Notes: generated from the letters alone by a model not told the origin. Shown: positions 52,183-61,558, counted from the first letter of the stretch. The stretch: DNA of 64,000 bases from Mycolicibacterium sp. CBMA 234 (GCF_009729415.1 NZ_MPKW01000030.1:1-64000); one strand, 5' to 3'. A program made the numbers and translations.

Positions 52183-52428
52183 CTACTCAGTGGTCGGGCA
52201 GATCTCGACACCCGCGACCATCGGTGGCCACGCCACGGTGACTTCCACGAGCGCAGCCAACGGCGCGACGGCGGGAAATGCCCGATCCCACTGCTTCTGT
52301 ACCTGTTCCACCGCATGGGGGTGCAGGAACGTCCACACCAGGCCCACGATCAGGTACGGCAGCGCGAGCCACAGCAGGAATTCGAGCATGGCGCCGACGC
52401 TGATCCGCCGGCTGAGCAGCCGGCGCAT
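52183..52428 (-). CDS. Small single-helix membrane protein
   Basis: 81 residues with one clear membrane helix (EFLLWLALPYLIVGLVWTFL) after a basic N-terminus, then an outer-side tail with one cysteine. ATG 52428 shares a base with the stop of the MpaB gene (TGATG). It resembles the 77-residue protein at 53309 in having PYL.xGxxW in the helix. No family known. Confidence 0.75.
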   Translation of the reverse strand: MRRLLSRRISVGAMLEFLLWLALPYLIVGLVWTFLHPHAVEQVQKQWDRAFPAVAPLAALVEVTVAWPPMVAGVEICPTTE

Positions 52429-53312
52429 CAGATCAGTGCCCCATCACGGCGCACCTGCCGGCGGACATACGCCAATAGCAGGTAGCTGCCGGCCTGGCGG
52501 ATGAACAGCGGCAGGAATCTGTTGACCAAGGCGACCATCCGAAACAGCGTTTCGAACAAGAATTGGCGGCTCCGGCCCCACGACATGCCCATCGCGTCCC
52601 GGAAGACGGGCGCCAAGAAGCCTCCGGTCAGGAATTTGAGCAGCGGCCGAAACGGCAGAGCCAGAACAGGATTGATCATCTTCAGGTGCACCAGGGCCCT
52701 CAGATACCCGCGGACGGTGTCATCCATGGCCACCTTGGCGCATGCGGTGGTCCAGTAGTCGTCGAACTCGGCGCGGGTGGGTGGCCACTGCTCTTCGGTG
52801 ACCTGCAAGGTGGTGCCCAGCGGCGCGGCCGAGCGGTAGAACTGTTCCGCCAGTTCGGGTGTCAGCTCACCGCGCAGTAGTTGATAGACGTCCTCCATGC
52901 CGACGAACAGGCACGCCGCCACCCACATCTGCAGGTCCCGGTCAAAAGCGTTGTAGCGCACCGGACTATCCGACCCGGACTGCACCTGCCGGTGGGCGCC
53001 GTCGACGGCCTTGCGCATGGCCGACCGGTCCTCGTCGGTGCCGAGAATGGCCACCGCCAGGTACTGGAACGTCGTCCGAGCCCGCTTCCACGGATGCTTG
53101 AGGAGGTTCCCCGAATCGACCTTGCTCTCCACCACACCGTGCCCGACACCCGGCCAGGACAGCTGCATGATGACGTTCGCCGCGCTCGCCGCCGCGCCCC
53201 AGAAGTCGGCGGCTTCAGCGATGGTCACCGGATACTCGTCCCAGCGCGCGGTGCGGTGCCGAATCTGGATCCGGCAATCCTCGATGGTCAGGGCCGACGA
53301 TTCGCCGGTCAT
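52428..53312 (-). CDS. MpaB/DUF2236-type oxygenase-like protein
   Basis: 294 residues from ATG 53312. The DUF2236 pattern is visible (SAANVIMQLSWPGVGHGVVESKVDSGNLLKHPWKRA, then LWVA-like AACLFVGMEDVYQ), a family of haem-type oxygenases including MpaB and rubber oxygenase relatives. The C-terminus is amphipathic. It is flanked by two small single-helix proteins with overlapping stops and starts, so the three form one translational unit. Substrate unknown. Confidence 0.82.
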   Translation of the reverse strand: MTGESSALTIEDCRIQIRHRTARWDEYPVTIAEAADFWGAAASAANVIMQLSWPGVGHGVVESKVDSGNLLKHPWKRARTTFQYLAVAILGTDEDRSAMRKAVDGAHRQVQSGSDSPVRYNAFDRDLQMWVAACLFVGMEDVYQLLRGELTPELAEQFYRSAAPLGTTLQVTEEQWPPTRAEFDDYWTTACAKVAMDDTVRGYLRALVHLKMINPVLALPFRPLLKFLTGGFLAPVFRDAMGMSWGRSRQFLFETLFRMVALVNRFLPLFIRQAGSYLLLAYVRRQVRRDGALI

Positions 53313-53542
53313 GGCAGGCACATGCTGGTCAGTAGCAGCATGGGCCAGAACACCACGGTCCGGACGAAGACGAACACCCTTTCCGCACCGTGCGCTGCCT
53401 CGAACGCACCTGTGTGGGTGAGCGCCCACAGCACGCCGAGCACCAGATACGGCGCGGCGAGCATGGCCGCGGTGCCCAGCCACTCGGCGAGGGTCATCTC
53501 GAAGCTGAGGAACCCGGTCGCACGTTCTTCGTCGTCGGTCAT
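53309..53542 (-). CDS. Small membrane protein of the MpaB unit
   Basis: 77 residues from ATG 53542 (MTDDEERATG). Two hydrophobic stretches (MLAAPYLVLGVLWALTHTG and VFVRTVVFWPMLLLTSMCL) indicate two membrane segments. Its stop overlaps the MpaB ATG (ATGA). The long frame to 54760 upstream is antisense to methyltransferase genes and is not part of it. Confidence 0.78.
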   Translation of the reverse strand: MTDDEERATGFLSFEMTLAEWLGTAAMLAAPYLVLGVLWALTHTGAFEAAHGAERVFVFVRTVVFWPMLLLTSMCLP

Positions 53543-53573
53543 GGTGGTTTCACCGTAGGCATACAGTGGCCGC

Positions 53574-54332
53574 ATGTCGACGTGGTCAGTCGGGCGGTAT
53601 GAGGCCGTCGCCGGGTACATCGCCCCCATTGCCGCCGAAGTGGTCGCTGCGGTCCCGACCGGACCCGGCACGGCGCTCGTCGATCTGGCTTGCGGGACGG
53701 GCAACGCGGCGCTACGCGCAGCCGGGCTCGGTGCGCAGGTGACCGGTGTCGACATCACGCCGGAGCTGCTGGCCATCGCCGCCGCCAAGCCGGGCGGCGA
53801 CACAGTCGACTGGGTCGCCGCCGACGCGTCGGCGACCGGACTGCCCGACGCCGCTTTCGACGCGGCCATCTCCAACATGGGCATCATCTTCGTCGAGCCG
53901 ACCGCCATGGTCGCGGAGCTGGCCCGGGTGCTCAAACCCGGTGGTGCGCTGGGCTTCTCGGCGTGGGTCAGGGCCGGTGACAATCCGTTCTTCACCCCGA
54001 TCGTCGAGGTGCTGGGCCCGCCGGCCACTGCTCCGTACTCACCCGAGCAGTGGGGCGTGCCTGAGCTGGTGCACGCGCGGCTGAAGGCAGAGTTCGCTGA
54101 CGTGGCCATCCAAAACGGCGTGCTCACCTGGCGATTCGGGTCGTTGGACGACGCGGTGCGGTTCATCACCGACGAATCGCCGGTGCACGTCTCCACGCTG
54201 GCCGCGCTGGACGAGGCCACCCGAGCCCGGCTCGTCACGGCATTCACCGCGGCGCTGGCTGCCCACCAATCCCCCGACGGCACAGTCGCTTTCGATGCGC
54301 CGTACGCGGTGATCACGGCACATCGCCGTTGA
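53574..54332 (+). CDS. Class I SAM-dependent methyltransferase
   Basis: 252 residues. SAM motif I is LVDLACGTGNAAL near 36, an acidic end of beta-2 is GVDITPELL, and the post-I motifs are WVAADASATGLPD and AISNMGIIF. Related to UbiE/COQ5-type small-molecule methyltransferases. It is divergent from the MpaB unit with a 31-base gap. Substrate unknown. Confidence 0.88.
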   Translation: MSTWSVGRYEAVAGYIAPIAAEVVAAVPTGPGTALVDLACGTGNAALRAAGLGAQVTGVDITPELLAIAAAKPGGDTVDWVAADASATGLPDAAFDAAISNMGIIFVEPTAMVAELARVLKPGGALGFSAWVRAGDNPFFTPIVEVLGPPATAPYSPEQWGVPELVHARLKAEFADVAIQNGVLTWRFGSLDDAVRFITDESPVHVSTLAALDEATRARLVTAFTAALAAHQSPDGTVAFDAPYAVITAHRR

Positions 54333-54347
54333 GGACTGCCGCTGAAT

Positions 54348-55835
54348 TCAGTTGGCCTGGTAGAGAATCCCCCGCCCGATGGCCTCACGGATCTCGGGCA
54401 ACGCGGCCTCGGCCAGGGCATCGGCGTCCACGCCGTGATGGGCCGCGAGCAGCGAGATGAGCGCACCCAACGGCACCTCACCACGGCACCCCGCCAGCAG
54501 CGCGGCGAACACCTCATCCACGCCGAGCACCGCGCCCGGACCACCGGGCCGACGCACCGCGGAACCGATCTCCTGCCAGCCGTCCGGCCCCGGCAGCGAA
54601 TGCTGTTCCAGCAGAACCGGTGCGGTGGACAACCGGGCCGCCAGCAAGGCTTCGTCCGAGATGTCGCGTAGGTAGGCACGTCGGGCGAAGAACGCCTCCA
54701 CCTCGATCCCGGTGATCGGTTCGTCGGTGATCTCCTCGAGGATCTGTTCGGGCTCCTCACCGGGCCGCGGCACCCGCAGCGAGATCAGGCCCATGCCGAT
54801 GCCGGTGATGCCCTCGGCGTCGAACCAGTCCAGCCAGGCTGCACCCCGCTGGGCGATCTGTTCCGCCGACTCGCCCGCGTCGGCCAGCCACAGCGAGACG
54901 TAGCTGACGGGGTCGGCCAATTCACGCTGCACCACCCAGGCATGTAACCCGGTGCCGGCCAGCCACTCCTGCACCCGGGTGCGCCAATCATCGTCCCGGA
55001 CAATCCAATTGGCCATGATCTGCGCGGTACCGCCGGGCGTCAGGTAATTACCGACATTCTCGATGATGGTGCGGCACAGGCCATCTCCGGCGACACCCGA
55101 ATCGCGGTAGATGTAGTCCTGCGCTCCTGCGCCCACCACGAACGGCGGGTTGGACACGATGAGGTCGAAGCGCTCCCCCACCACCGGCTCAAACAGGCTG
55201 CCGGGCCGCAGATCCCAGGACATCCCGTTGAGCCCGGCGGTGGCCTGTGCAAGGGCCAGCGCGCGCGGGTTGGTGTCGGTGGCCACGATCTCAGAGCAGT
55301 GGCCGAACAGGTGCAGCGCCTGGATGCCGCAGCCGGTCCCCAGATCGAGCGCCCGCTGCACCGGCGTCCGAATCACGGCCCGGGCCAACGACATCGACGC
55401 GCCACCGATGCCCAGCACGTGCTCGTGCTCCACCGGTCCACCGCGGAGCGCGGCATCCTGATCGGAGACGACGTAGAAGTCCTGCGCCCCGTCGCTGTGC
55501 GGCCGGATGTCGAGGGCCGCCCGGACCGTGTCCGTCACCTCCAGCACACCGGCAGCCGCCAGCTCGGCCAGACCTGCGGACGGGAAAGCCGCCTGCACCT
55601 GCTCAGCAGGTTCGTCGGTGCCGAGCAGGAACACCCGGATCAGGGTGGCCAAGCGGGTGTTGGCAGCAGACCCGGTGGCGCGCAACGCCGGCCACCACAC
55701 ACCCCGGCCGAGTGCGGCGTTCGCGTCGTCGCCGAGCAGTTCGGCCACCCCGTCGGTGGTGTAGCCGGCGGAGCGCAGATCAGCACTGAGAGCCTCAACC
55801 AGGAGGGCGTCGGGCAGCGGGTCCAGGGCGGTCAA
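54348..55835 (-). CDS. HemK/RlmG-like methyltransferase with N-terminal extension
   Basis: 495 residues. The SAM motif I is ALDLGTGCGIQAL and the catalytic motif is VSNPPF, as in enzymes acting on nitrogen of glutamine or purines. The first 150 residues are a separate helical domain and the last 150 an extra acidic domain. It overlaps the SRAP gene by ATGA. Target unknown. Confidence 0.85.
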   Translation of the reverse strand: MTALDPLPDALLVEALSADLRSAGYTTDGVAELLGDDANAALGRGVWWPALRATGSAANTRLATLIRVFLLGTDEPAEQVQAAFPSAGLAELAAAGVLEVTDTVRAALDIRPHSDGAQDFYVVSDQDAALRGGPVEHEHVLGIGGASMSLARAVIRTPVQRALDLGTGCGIQALHLFGHCSEIVATDTNPRALALAQATAGLNGMSWDLRPGSLFEPVVGERFDLIVSNPPFVVGAGAQDYIYRDSGVAGDGLCRTIIENVGNYLTPGGTAQIMANWIVRDDDWRTRVQEWLAGTGLHAWVVQRELADPVSYVSLWLADAGESAEQIAQRGAAWLDWFDAEGITGIGMGLISLRVPRPGEEPEQILEEITDEPITGIEVEAFFARRAYLRDISDEALLAARLSTAPVLLEQHSLPGPDGWQEIGSAVRRPGGPGAVLGVDEVFAALLAGCRGEVPLGALISLLAAHHGVDADALAEAALPEIREAIGRGILYQAN

Positions 55836-56638
55836 AACAGGGTCCCTTCCGGTGATTCAGTCTCTGCGGGCGCAATCAGTTCCGGACCATTGTTGCGAAT
55901 GCTGTTGACCAACTTGGACACCTCACGCGTGACGATGCGGTCCAAGTCGCCATGCCCACGCAGCAGCCCCTCATCGATGGGTGCGTCGGGATCGAGCCAG
56001 CGGTCCCAATCGGGTGCGCTGATGGTCAGCGGCATCCGGTCGTGGATGCCGGCCAGCGGCCCGACCGACTCCGTCGTGATGATGGTGCAGCTGACCAGCG
56101 GCGCCTCCTCACGTGAGGCACCGGCCGGCCGCCACGTCGACCACAGGCCCGCCATGAACAGCAGCTCGTCATCGGCGGCGTGCATGTAGAACGGCGTCTT
56201 GGTCGGCTTCTTGCCTTCGGCTGTCGCCGCGGGAGGCCGCCATTCGTACCAGCCGTCCATCGGGATCAGGCAGCGCTTGGATTTGGCCGACCCGCGGAAC
56301 GCCGGCGAGGTGGTCAGCGTCTCGGCACGAGCGTTGATCAGCAGCGGCCCCTTGGTGTCGGGCGCGCCGTCGGCTGTCGTCTTCACCCACGGCGGAATCA
56401 GGCCCCAGCGCATCGACCGGACGCGGCGGGTGGCTTCATCGTCCGGCTCGGTATGCCGTCGCACCACGCTGCTGATGGTCGTGGTGGGTGCGACGTTGTA
56501 GTTGGCCGCCGGCATGGTGGTGCCCTGCTCAGCACCGTCTTTCCCGGGCTCGGACGCCTTGGCGGCGCTCTCGTCCAGCGCCTGGATTTTCGCCGCCAAC
56601 AGCGCCGGGTCGGTGGTGACTGCAAATCGCCCGCACAT
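55832..56638 (-). CDS. SRAP (HMCES/YedK) DNA-protein crosslink protein
   Basis: 268 residues. The catalytic Cys 2 (MCGRFA) attaches to abasic sites in single-stranded DNA; Asn, His and Glu of the active site are in ANYNVAPTT, IPMDGWYEWRPP and HDRMPLTI. It matches Rv3226c and is divergent from aroA by 18 bases. Confidence 0.93.
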   Translation of the reverse strand: MCGRFAVTTDPALLAAKIQALDESAAKASEPGKDGAEQGTTMPAANYNVAPTTTISSVVRRHTEPDDEATRRVRSMRWGLIPPWVKTTADGAPDTKGPLLINARAETLTTSPAFRGSAKSKRCLIPMDGWYEWRPPAATAEGKKPTKTPFYMHAADDELLFMAGLWSTWRPAGASREEAPLVSCTIITTESVGPLAGIHDRMPLTISAPDWDRWLDPDAPIDEGLLRGHGDLDRIVTREVSKLVNSIRNNGPELIAPAETESPEGTLF

Positions 56639-56656
56639 ACCAGGCAGGATAGGGGC

Positions 56657-57931
56657 ATGGAAACCTGGCCCGCACCATCGGCGACCGATCCGGTGCAGGC
56701 CACTGTCACCGTGCCGGGATCGAAGTCGCAGACCAACCGCGCGCTCATCCTGGCCGCCCTGGCGACGCCGCAGGGCACCTCGACCGTCAGTGGCGCACTG
56801 CGCAGCCGCGACACCAACCTGATGATCGGGGCACTACAAGCCCTCGGCGTCACCATCACCGGCGACAGCACCGAACTGACCGTCGGCGGCTCCATCTCCC
56901 CCGCCGGCGATGTCCGCATCGACTGCGGCCTGGCCGGCACGGTGCTGCGGTTCGTGCCACCGCTGGCCGCTTTGGGCGCTGAGGCTGTTGTATTCGATGG
57001 CGACGAGCAGGCCAAGACCCGGCCCATCTCCCCACTGTTGGACGCGATGCGCGGTCTGGGCGTCGCCATCGACGGCGACGGGATGCCGTTCACGGTCTCC
57101 GGGACCGGGTCCGTCGCCGGCGGCGAGGTCCGGATCGACGCGTCGTCGTCGTCGCAGTTCGTGTCCGGACTGTTGTTGTCGGGAGCCACTTTTCGCTCGG
57201 GGCTCACCGTCGTCCACACCGGTGAGACGGTGCCGTCGCAGCCGCACATCACGATGACCATCACGATGCTGCGCGACGCGGGCGTCGAGGTCGACGACAG
57301 CGAGCCGAACCGCTGGCATGTGTCAGCCGGGCCGATCGCGGCGCGGCACTGGGCCATCGAGCCCGATCTGTCGAACTCGGTACCGTTCCTGGCCGCCGCC
57401 GCGGTGACCGGTGGCACGGTACGACTGGCCCATTTTCCGACGCAGAGCGTACAACCAGCGGGCGACATCCTGCAGATGCTAGGCAAGCTGAATACTGATG
57501 TCCGCGTTGTTGATTCGCACCTGGAGGTCCACGGGGCGCAGAGCTACCCGGGCTTCGACGCCGACCTCAAGGCCGTTGGTGAGTTGGCGCCGTCGATGGC
57601 CGCGCTGGCCGCTCTCGCAAGCCCGGGTTCGGTGTCGACCCTGTCGGGAATCGCGCACCTGCGTGGCCACGAGACCGACCGGTTGGCCGCGCTGACCGCC
57701 GAGATCAACGGGCTGGGCGGCCAATGCCAGGAAACCGACGACGGTCTGGTGATCACGGCTGTGCCGCTGCACCAAGGCATTTGGCGGTCCTACGCCGACC
57801 ACCGCATGGCCACTGCCGGCGCGATCATCGGGCTGCGGGTGCCCGGGGTGCAGGTCGAGGACATCGGCACCACCGCCAAGACGCTGCCCGACTTCCCTGG
57901 CATGTGGGCCGACATGCTGGCCGGAAAATAG
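56657..57931 (+). CDS. aroA: AroA, 3-phosphoshikimate 1-carboxyvinyltransferase (EPSP synthase)
   Basis: 424 residues from ATG 56657. Family motifs are VPGSKSQTNRALIL, DCGLAGTVLRFV, SSSQFVSGLLL and YADHRMATAGA. It joins phosphoenolpyruvate and shikimate-3-phosphate in aromatic amino-acid synthesis. The protein is about 25 residues shorter than the recalled M. tuberculosis AroA. It precedes rsgA with one base between stop and TTG start. Confidence 0.95.
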   Translation: METWPAPSATDPVQATVTVPGSKSQTNRALILAALATPQGTSTVSGALRSRDTNLMIGALQALGVTITGDSTELTVGGSISPAGDVRIDCGLAGTVLRFVPPLAALGAEAVVFDGDEQAKTRPISPLLDAMRGLGVAIDGDGMPFTVSGTGSVAGGEVRIDASSSSQFVSGLLLSGATFRSGLTVVHTGETVPSQPHITMTITMLRDAGVEVDDSEPNRWHVSAGPIAARHWAIEPDLSNSVPFLAAAAVTGGTVRLAHFPTQSVQPAGDILQMLGKLNTDVRVVDSHLEVHGAQSYPGFDADLKAVGELAPSMAALAALASPGSVSTLSGIAHLRGHETDRLAALTAEINGLGGQCQETDDGLVITAVPLHQGIWRSYADHRMATAGAIIGLRVPGVQVEDIGTTAKTLPDFPGMWADMLAGK

Positions 57932-57932
57932 C

Positions 57933-58910
57933 TTGCGCGAGTACGACGAATCCGATGTCCGAGTGCGCTCGGGCAAGGGTTCACGGCCGCGCACCAAGAA
58001 CCGGCCGACCCACGCCGACGCGCGTGCGGCCATGGTGGTCACCGTCGACCGGGGCCGCTGGGGTTGCGCTCTCGACGGCGATCCCGACCACATCATCACC
58101 GCGATGCGGGCCCGCGAACTGGGCCGCACGCCGATCGTGGTCGGTGACTCGGTAGGCATCGTGGGCGACCTGTCCGGCAAGCCCGACACCCTCGCCCGCA
58201 TCGTGCGGCGCGATGAACGCCGAACGGTGTTGCGCCGCACCGCCGATGACACCGACCCCACCGAGCGGGTGGTGGTCGCCAACGCCGACCAGCTGTTGAT
58301 GGTCGTCGCCCTCGCCGACCCACCACCGCGGGCCGGGCTGGTGCAGCGCGCCCTGATCGCCGCGTATGTCGGTGGCCTGCGCCCCATCCTGTGCCTGACC
58401 AAGACCGACCTGGCCGCAGCCGAACCGTTCGCCGCCGAGTTCACCGATCTGGATCTGACGATCATCACCGCCGGCCGCGACGATCCGCTCGACGCGGTGG
58501 CGCCGCTGCTCGCGGGTCAGGTCACCGTGCTACTCGGCCACTCCGGTGTCGGCAAGTCCACATTGGTGAATCGTCTTGTGCCAGAAGCCGACCGGGCCAC
58601 GGGTGAGGTGTCGGGTGTGGGCAAGGGCAAGCACACGTCGACCCAGTCGGTGGCCCTGGCACTCGACGACGGCTGGGTCGTCGACACCCCCGGCATCCGG
58701 TCCTTCGGGCTGGCGCACATCAAGCCTGACGACGTCCTGCTGGCGTTCTCGGACCTGGCTGAGGCCATCGAGGACTGCCCGCGAGGCTGCGGGCACATGG
58801 GTCCGCCCGCCGATCCGGAATGCGCCCTTGACGCACTCACCGGCCCGGCCGTGGACCGTGTCGCCGCCGCCCGGCGCCTACTCGCGGTACTCAACGAGCC
58901 GACGTACTAA
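57933..58910 (+). CDS. rsgA: RsgA, ribosome small-subunit-dependent GTPase
   Basis: 325 residues. The GTPase motifs appear in permuted order: LTKTDL (G4), then GHSGVGKST (G1) and DTPG (G3). The zinc site is CPRGCGHMGPPADPEC. It helps 30S maturation. The start is TTG 57933, just after the aroA stop, which is unusual but consistent with the family N-terminus. Confidence 0.93.
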   Translation: MREYDESDVRVRSGKGSRPRTKNRPTHADARAAMVVTVDRGRWGCALDGDPDHIITAMRARELGRTPIVVGDSVGIVGDLSGKPDTLARIVRRDERRTVLRRTADDTDPTERVVVANADQLLMVVALADPPPRAGLVQRALIAAYVGGLRPILCLTKTDLAAAEPFAAEFTDLDLTIITAGRDDPLDAVAPLLAGQVTVLLGHSGVGKSTLVNRLVPEADRATGEVSGVGKGKHTSTQSVALALDDGWVVDTPGIRSFGLAHIKPDDVLLAFSDLAEAIEDCPRGCGHMGPPADPECALDALTGPAVDRVAAARRLLAVLNEPTY

Positions 58911-58921
58911 CTCCTGCAGAA

Positions 58922-58971
58922 CAGACGCAAATGTCCCCGACACGCCGAGGTGTCGGGGACATTTGCGTCTG
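58922..58971. terminator. Perfect 22-bp stem hairpin between convergent genes
   Basis: Left arm 58922-58943 and right arm 58950-58971 are exact reverse complements (CAGACGCAAATG... / ...CATTTGCGTCTG) with a six-base loop GCCGAG. It lies between rsgA and desA3 ends. There is no T run, so termination is inferred from position. Confidence 0.75.
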
Positions 58972-58986
58972 CTCGCGCAGTGAACC

Positions 58987-60243
58987 TTAGGCCGTGGCCA
59001 GGCGCTTGGCCTTGCGCCGGCCGCGCACGGTGGCGATGGCCGTCTTCAGACCGCGCTTGTTGCCGGTCGACGGGTCGATGGCGCCGAAGCTCTCGTCGAG
59101 CTCGACGAACATCCGCTCGCTGCGGGTCTCCGGCGCGTCGTCGACGGTGTCCGTGAGGAACTTGTCCGGCACCGACAGCTTGGCGATGGTGCGCCAGGTC
59201 TTGGCGTACTGCACCAGGAACGGCCCAGTGGTGTACGGCAAGTCGTACTTCTCGCACAACGCCCGCACCCGGACCGCGATCTCGGCGTACCGGTTGCTCG
59301 GCAGATCCGGGAACAGGTGATGCTCGATCTGATAGCTCAAGTTGCCGCTCATGAAGGCCAGCGCCGCACCCGAGTTGAAGTTGGCACTGCCCAGCATCTG
59401 GCGCAGGTACCACTCGCCCTGGCTCTCGCCCACCATGTCGGTCTTGGTGAACTTCTCGGCGCCATCGGGGAAATGGCCGCAGAAGATCACCGCGTTGGCC
59501 CACACGTTGCGGATGACGTTGGCCAGGAAGTTGGCCTTCATCGTCGACTTGAACGTGGCGCCAGGCGACAGCGACGTGATCGCGGGGTACGCGACGTAGT
59601 CCTTGGCCAACTGGTGTCCGGCCTTGACGGTGAACTCGCGAATCCGGACCATCGTCGCCTTGCGGTCGTCACGGCCCTTGAAGATCTTGCCGAGCTCCAG
59701 GTGCTGCAGACCGACGCCCCACTCGAACAGCAGCGACAGCACAGTGTTGAACCCCAGGTTGAACAGGTGGTGGGGCTTCCACTTGATGTCGCGGGTGACG
59801 CGCATGAGGCCGTAGCCCACATCGTCGTCCATGCCGAGGATGTTGGTGAACTTGTGGTGCATGAAGTTGTGGGTGAACCGCCAGTGCTTGGAGACCCCGT
59901 TCATATCCCACTCCCACGTCGAGGAGTGAATCTCGGGATCGTTCATCCAGTCCCACTGGCCGTGCATGACGTTGTGGCCGATCTCCATGTTCTCGACGAT
60001 CTTGGCCACGCCCAGGGTGCTTGCCCCGGCCCACCAGTACGCCCGCTTGGAGCTGCGCAACAGCAGCAGCCGGCCGGCTACCTCAAGAGCACGTTGTGCC
60101 GCGATGGTGCGGCGGATGTACCGCGCGTCGCGGACGCCGCGGGATTCTTCGATGTCCTGCCGGATCGCGTCCAGCTCGACGCCCAGAGCCTCGATATCGG
60201 CCTCGGTCAAGTGCGTGAATTCCGGTACGTCAGTGACTGCCAT
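58987..60243 (-). CDS. desA3: DesA3, acyl-CoA delta-9 desaturase
   Basis: 418 residues. Three histidine boxes of membrane desaturases are HNVMH (90-94), HNFMHH (125-130) and QIEHH (about 307). Cytosolic N-terminus is long. It makes oleoyl-type products from stearoyl-CoA and uses electrons from the reductase encoded next (60340). Its promoter carries the operator described at 60263-60300. Confidence 0.95.
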   Translation of the reverse strand: MAVTDVPEFTHLTEADIEALGVELDAIRQDIEESRGVRDARYIRRTIAAQRALEVAGRLLLLRSSKRAYWWAGASTLGVAKIVENMEIGHNVMHGQWDWMNDPEIHSSTWEWDMNGVSKHWRFTHNFMHHKFTNILGMDDDVGYGLMRVTRDIKWKPHHLFNLGFNTVLSLLFEWGVGLQHLELGKIFKGRDDRKATMVRIREFTVKAGHQLAKDYVAYPAITSLSPGATFKSTMKANFLANVIRNVWANAVIFCGHFPDGAEKFTKTDMVGESQGEWYLRQMLGSANFNSGAALAFMSGNLSYQIEHHLFPDLPSNRYAEIAVRVRALCEKYDLPYTTGPFLVQYAKTWRTIAKLSVPDKFLTDTVDDAPETRSERMFVELDESFGAIDPSTGNKRGLKTAIATVRGRRKAKRLATA

Positions 60244-60262
60244 TTATCGACCTCCTTCCAAA

Positions 60263-60300
60263 TTACCTACGGTAGCGTAACCTACGGCATCGTAGGTTAC
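60263..60300 (-). promoter_or_regulatory. Double operator upstream of desA3
   Basis: A 24-base element starts TTACCTACGGTAGCG at 60263 and matches the one at 61535 at 22 of 24 positions. A second, overlapping dyad (GTAACCTACG GCAT CGTAGGTTAC arms at 60277-60286 and 60291-60300) is perfect. TetR-type fatty-acid regulators use such sites; MadR is one candidate but the identity is inferred. Confidence 0.82.
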
Positions 60301-60339
60301 TAGACAGCAAATTCTGAATTTCCGAGATCTACTGTGTAG

Positions 60340-61488
60340 TTAAATATCCAACACACAGTCGCCGGCCGCAGCAGAAACGCACGTCTGCACCCGGCTTCCC
60401 GGTTCCCGTTCCTCTCCGGTTCGCAGATCCCGCGCGTGGCCCTCCAGCAAACTCACCACGCACGACTGACAGATGCCCATCCGGCAGCCGAATGGCATCT
60501 GCACACCAGCCTGCTCACCGGCCTCCATCAGCGACGTCGCCGCATCGGCAACGACGGTCTTTCCGCTGCGCTCGAACGTCACCGACCCACCGGTGCCGGC
60601 GACCGCAGCCCGAGACGCCGCGAACCGCTCGAGGTGCAGCCGCACCCCCAGGCCCGCGGCCGTGTACTCACGTTCCGCGTCGTGCAGCATGGCCTCAGGC
60701 CCGCATGCCCACGCCTCGCGCGTCCGCCAGTCGGCGACTTCCTCGTCCAACTTGGACAGGTCCAGGCGTCCCTCGGTGCGGGTCGCCCGCAACTGCAGCC
60801 GGTAGCTCGGATGATCTTTGGCCAGCTGCGCCAACTCGTCGGCGAAGATGACATCGGATTCCGTTGGGGCCGAATGCACGTGGACGATGTCGGTGATCTG
60901 ACCCCGACGGGCCAGCGTGCGCAGCATCGACATCACCGGCGTCACGCCCGACCCGGCAGTCAGGAACAACACCTTGGCCGGCGCCGGGTCCGGCATGACG
61001 AACTCGCCCTGCGGCGCCGCCAGTCGCACGATGGTTCCGGGCGCCACGCCACCCACCAGGTGGGTGGACAGGAAACCCTCGGGCATGGCCTTCACCGTGA
61101 TGGTGATGGTCTTGTGGTCCTTGGACTCCACCGGGCTCGATGTCAGCGAGTACGAGCGCCAGCGCCAGCGACCGTCCATCAGCAAGCCGATGCCGATGTA
61201 CTGACCCGGGTGGTAATCGAACGAGAAACCCCAACCCGGCTTGATCACCAGAGTCGCCGAATCCTCGGTCTCCTGACGAACCGCAACGATCTTGCCGCGC
61301 AATTCCCGCGCCGACCACAGCGGATTGACCAGCTTGAGGTAGTCATCCGGCAACAGCGGCGTGGTGATCCGCCCGACGATGGTGCGCAACGCGTGCCAGC
61401 CCGGCTGCTCCTTGGCGCCGGCAACTTTGGGCCGCACCGTGTCGACGACATTGGCCGAGACCTTGATGTAGTTCTTGGCCACATTCAC
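60340..61488 (-). CDS. Ferredoxin-NAD(P)H reductase, DesA3 electron donor (Rv3230c-like)
   Basis: 382 residues. FAD binding (RSYSLTSSP), NAD(P)H binding (TAGSGVTPVM) and a C-terminal [2Fe-2S] ferredoxin (CRMGICQSC plus a later Cys) are in the order of the Rv3230c protein, known to feed DesA3. It has its own promoter with the shared operator at 61535 and lies before desA3 on the same strand. Confidence 0.93.
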   Translation of the reverse strand: MNVAKNYIKVSANVVDTVRPKVAGAKEQPGWHALRTIVGRITTPLLPDDYLKLVNPLWSARELRGKIVAVRQETEDSATLVIKPGWGFSFDYHPGQYIGIGLLMDGRWRWRSYSLTSSPVESKDHKTITITVKAMPEGFLSTHLVGGVAPGTIVRLAAPQGEFVMPDPAPAKVLFLTAGSGVTPVMSMLRTLARRGQITDIVHVHSAPTESDVIFADELAQLAKDHPSYRLQLRATRTEGRLDLSKLDEEVADWRTREAWACGPEAMLHDAEREYTAAGLGVRLHLERFAASRAAVAGTGGSVTFERSGKTVVADAATSLMEAGEQAGVQMPFGCRMGICQSCVVSLLEGHARDLRTGEEREPGSRVQTCVSAAAGDCVLDI

Positions 61489-61534
61489 TCCCGCTCAGGT
61501 GGTCACTACTGGTCGCGTCCCGACCAGCTCGTCC

Positions 61535-61558
61535 TAACCTACGGTACCGTAACCTACG
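61535..61558 (-). promoter_or_regulatory. Operator upstream of the DesA3 reductase gene
   Basis: TAACCTACGGTACCG starts a 24-base element equal to the desA3 operator at 22 positions. Its centre TACGGTACCGTA is a perfect 12-base palindrome. It is 47 bases before the start codon. Confidence 0.82.
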
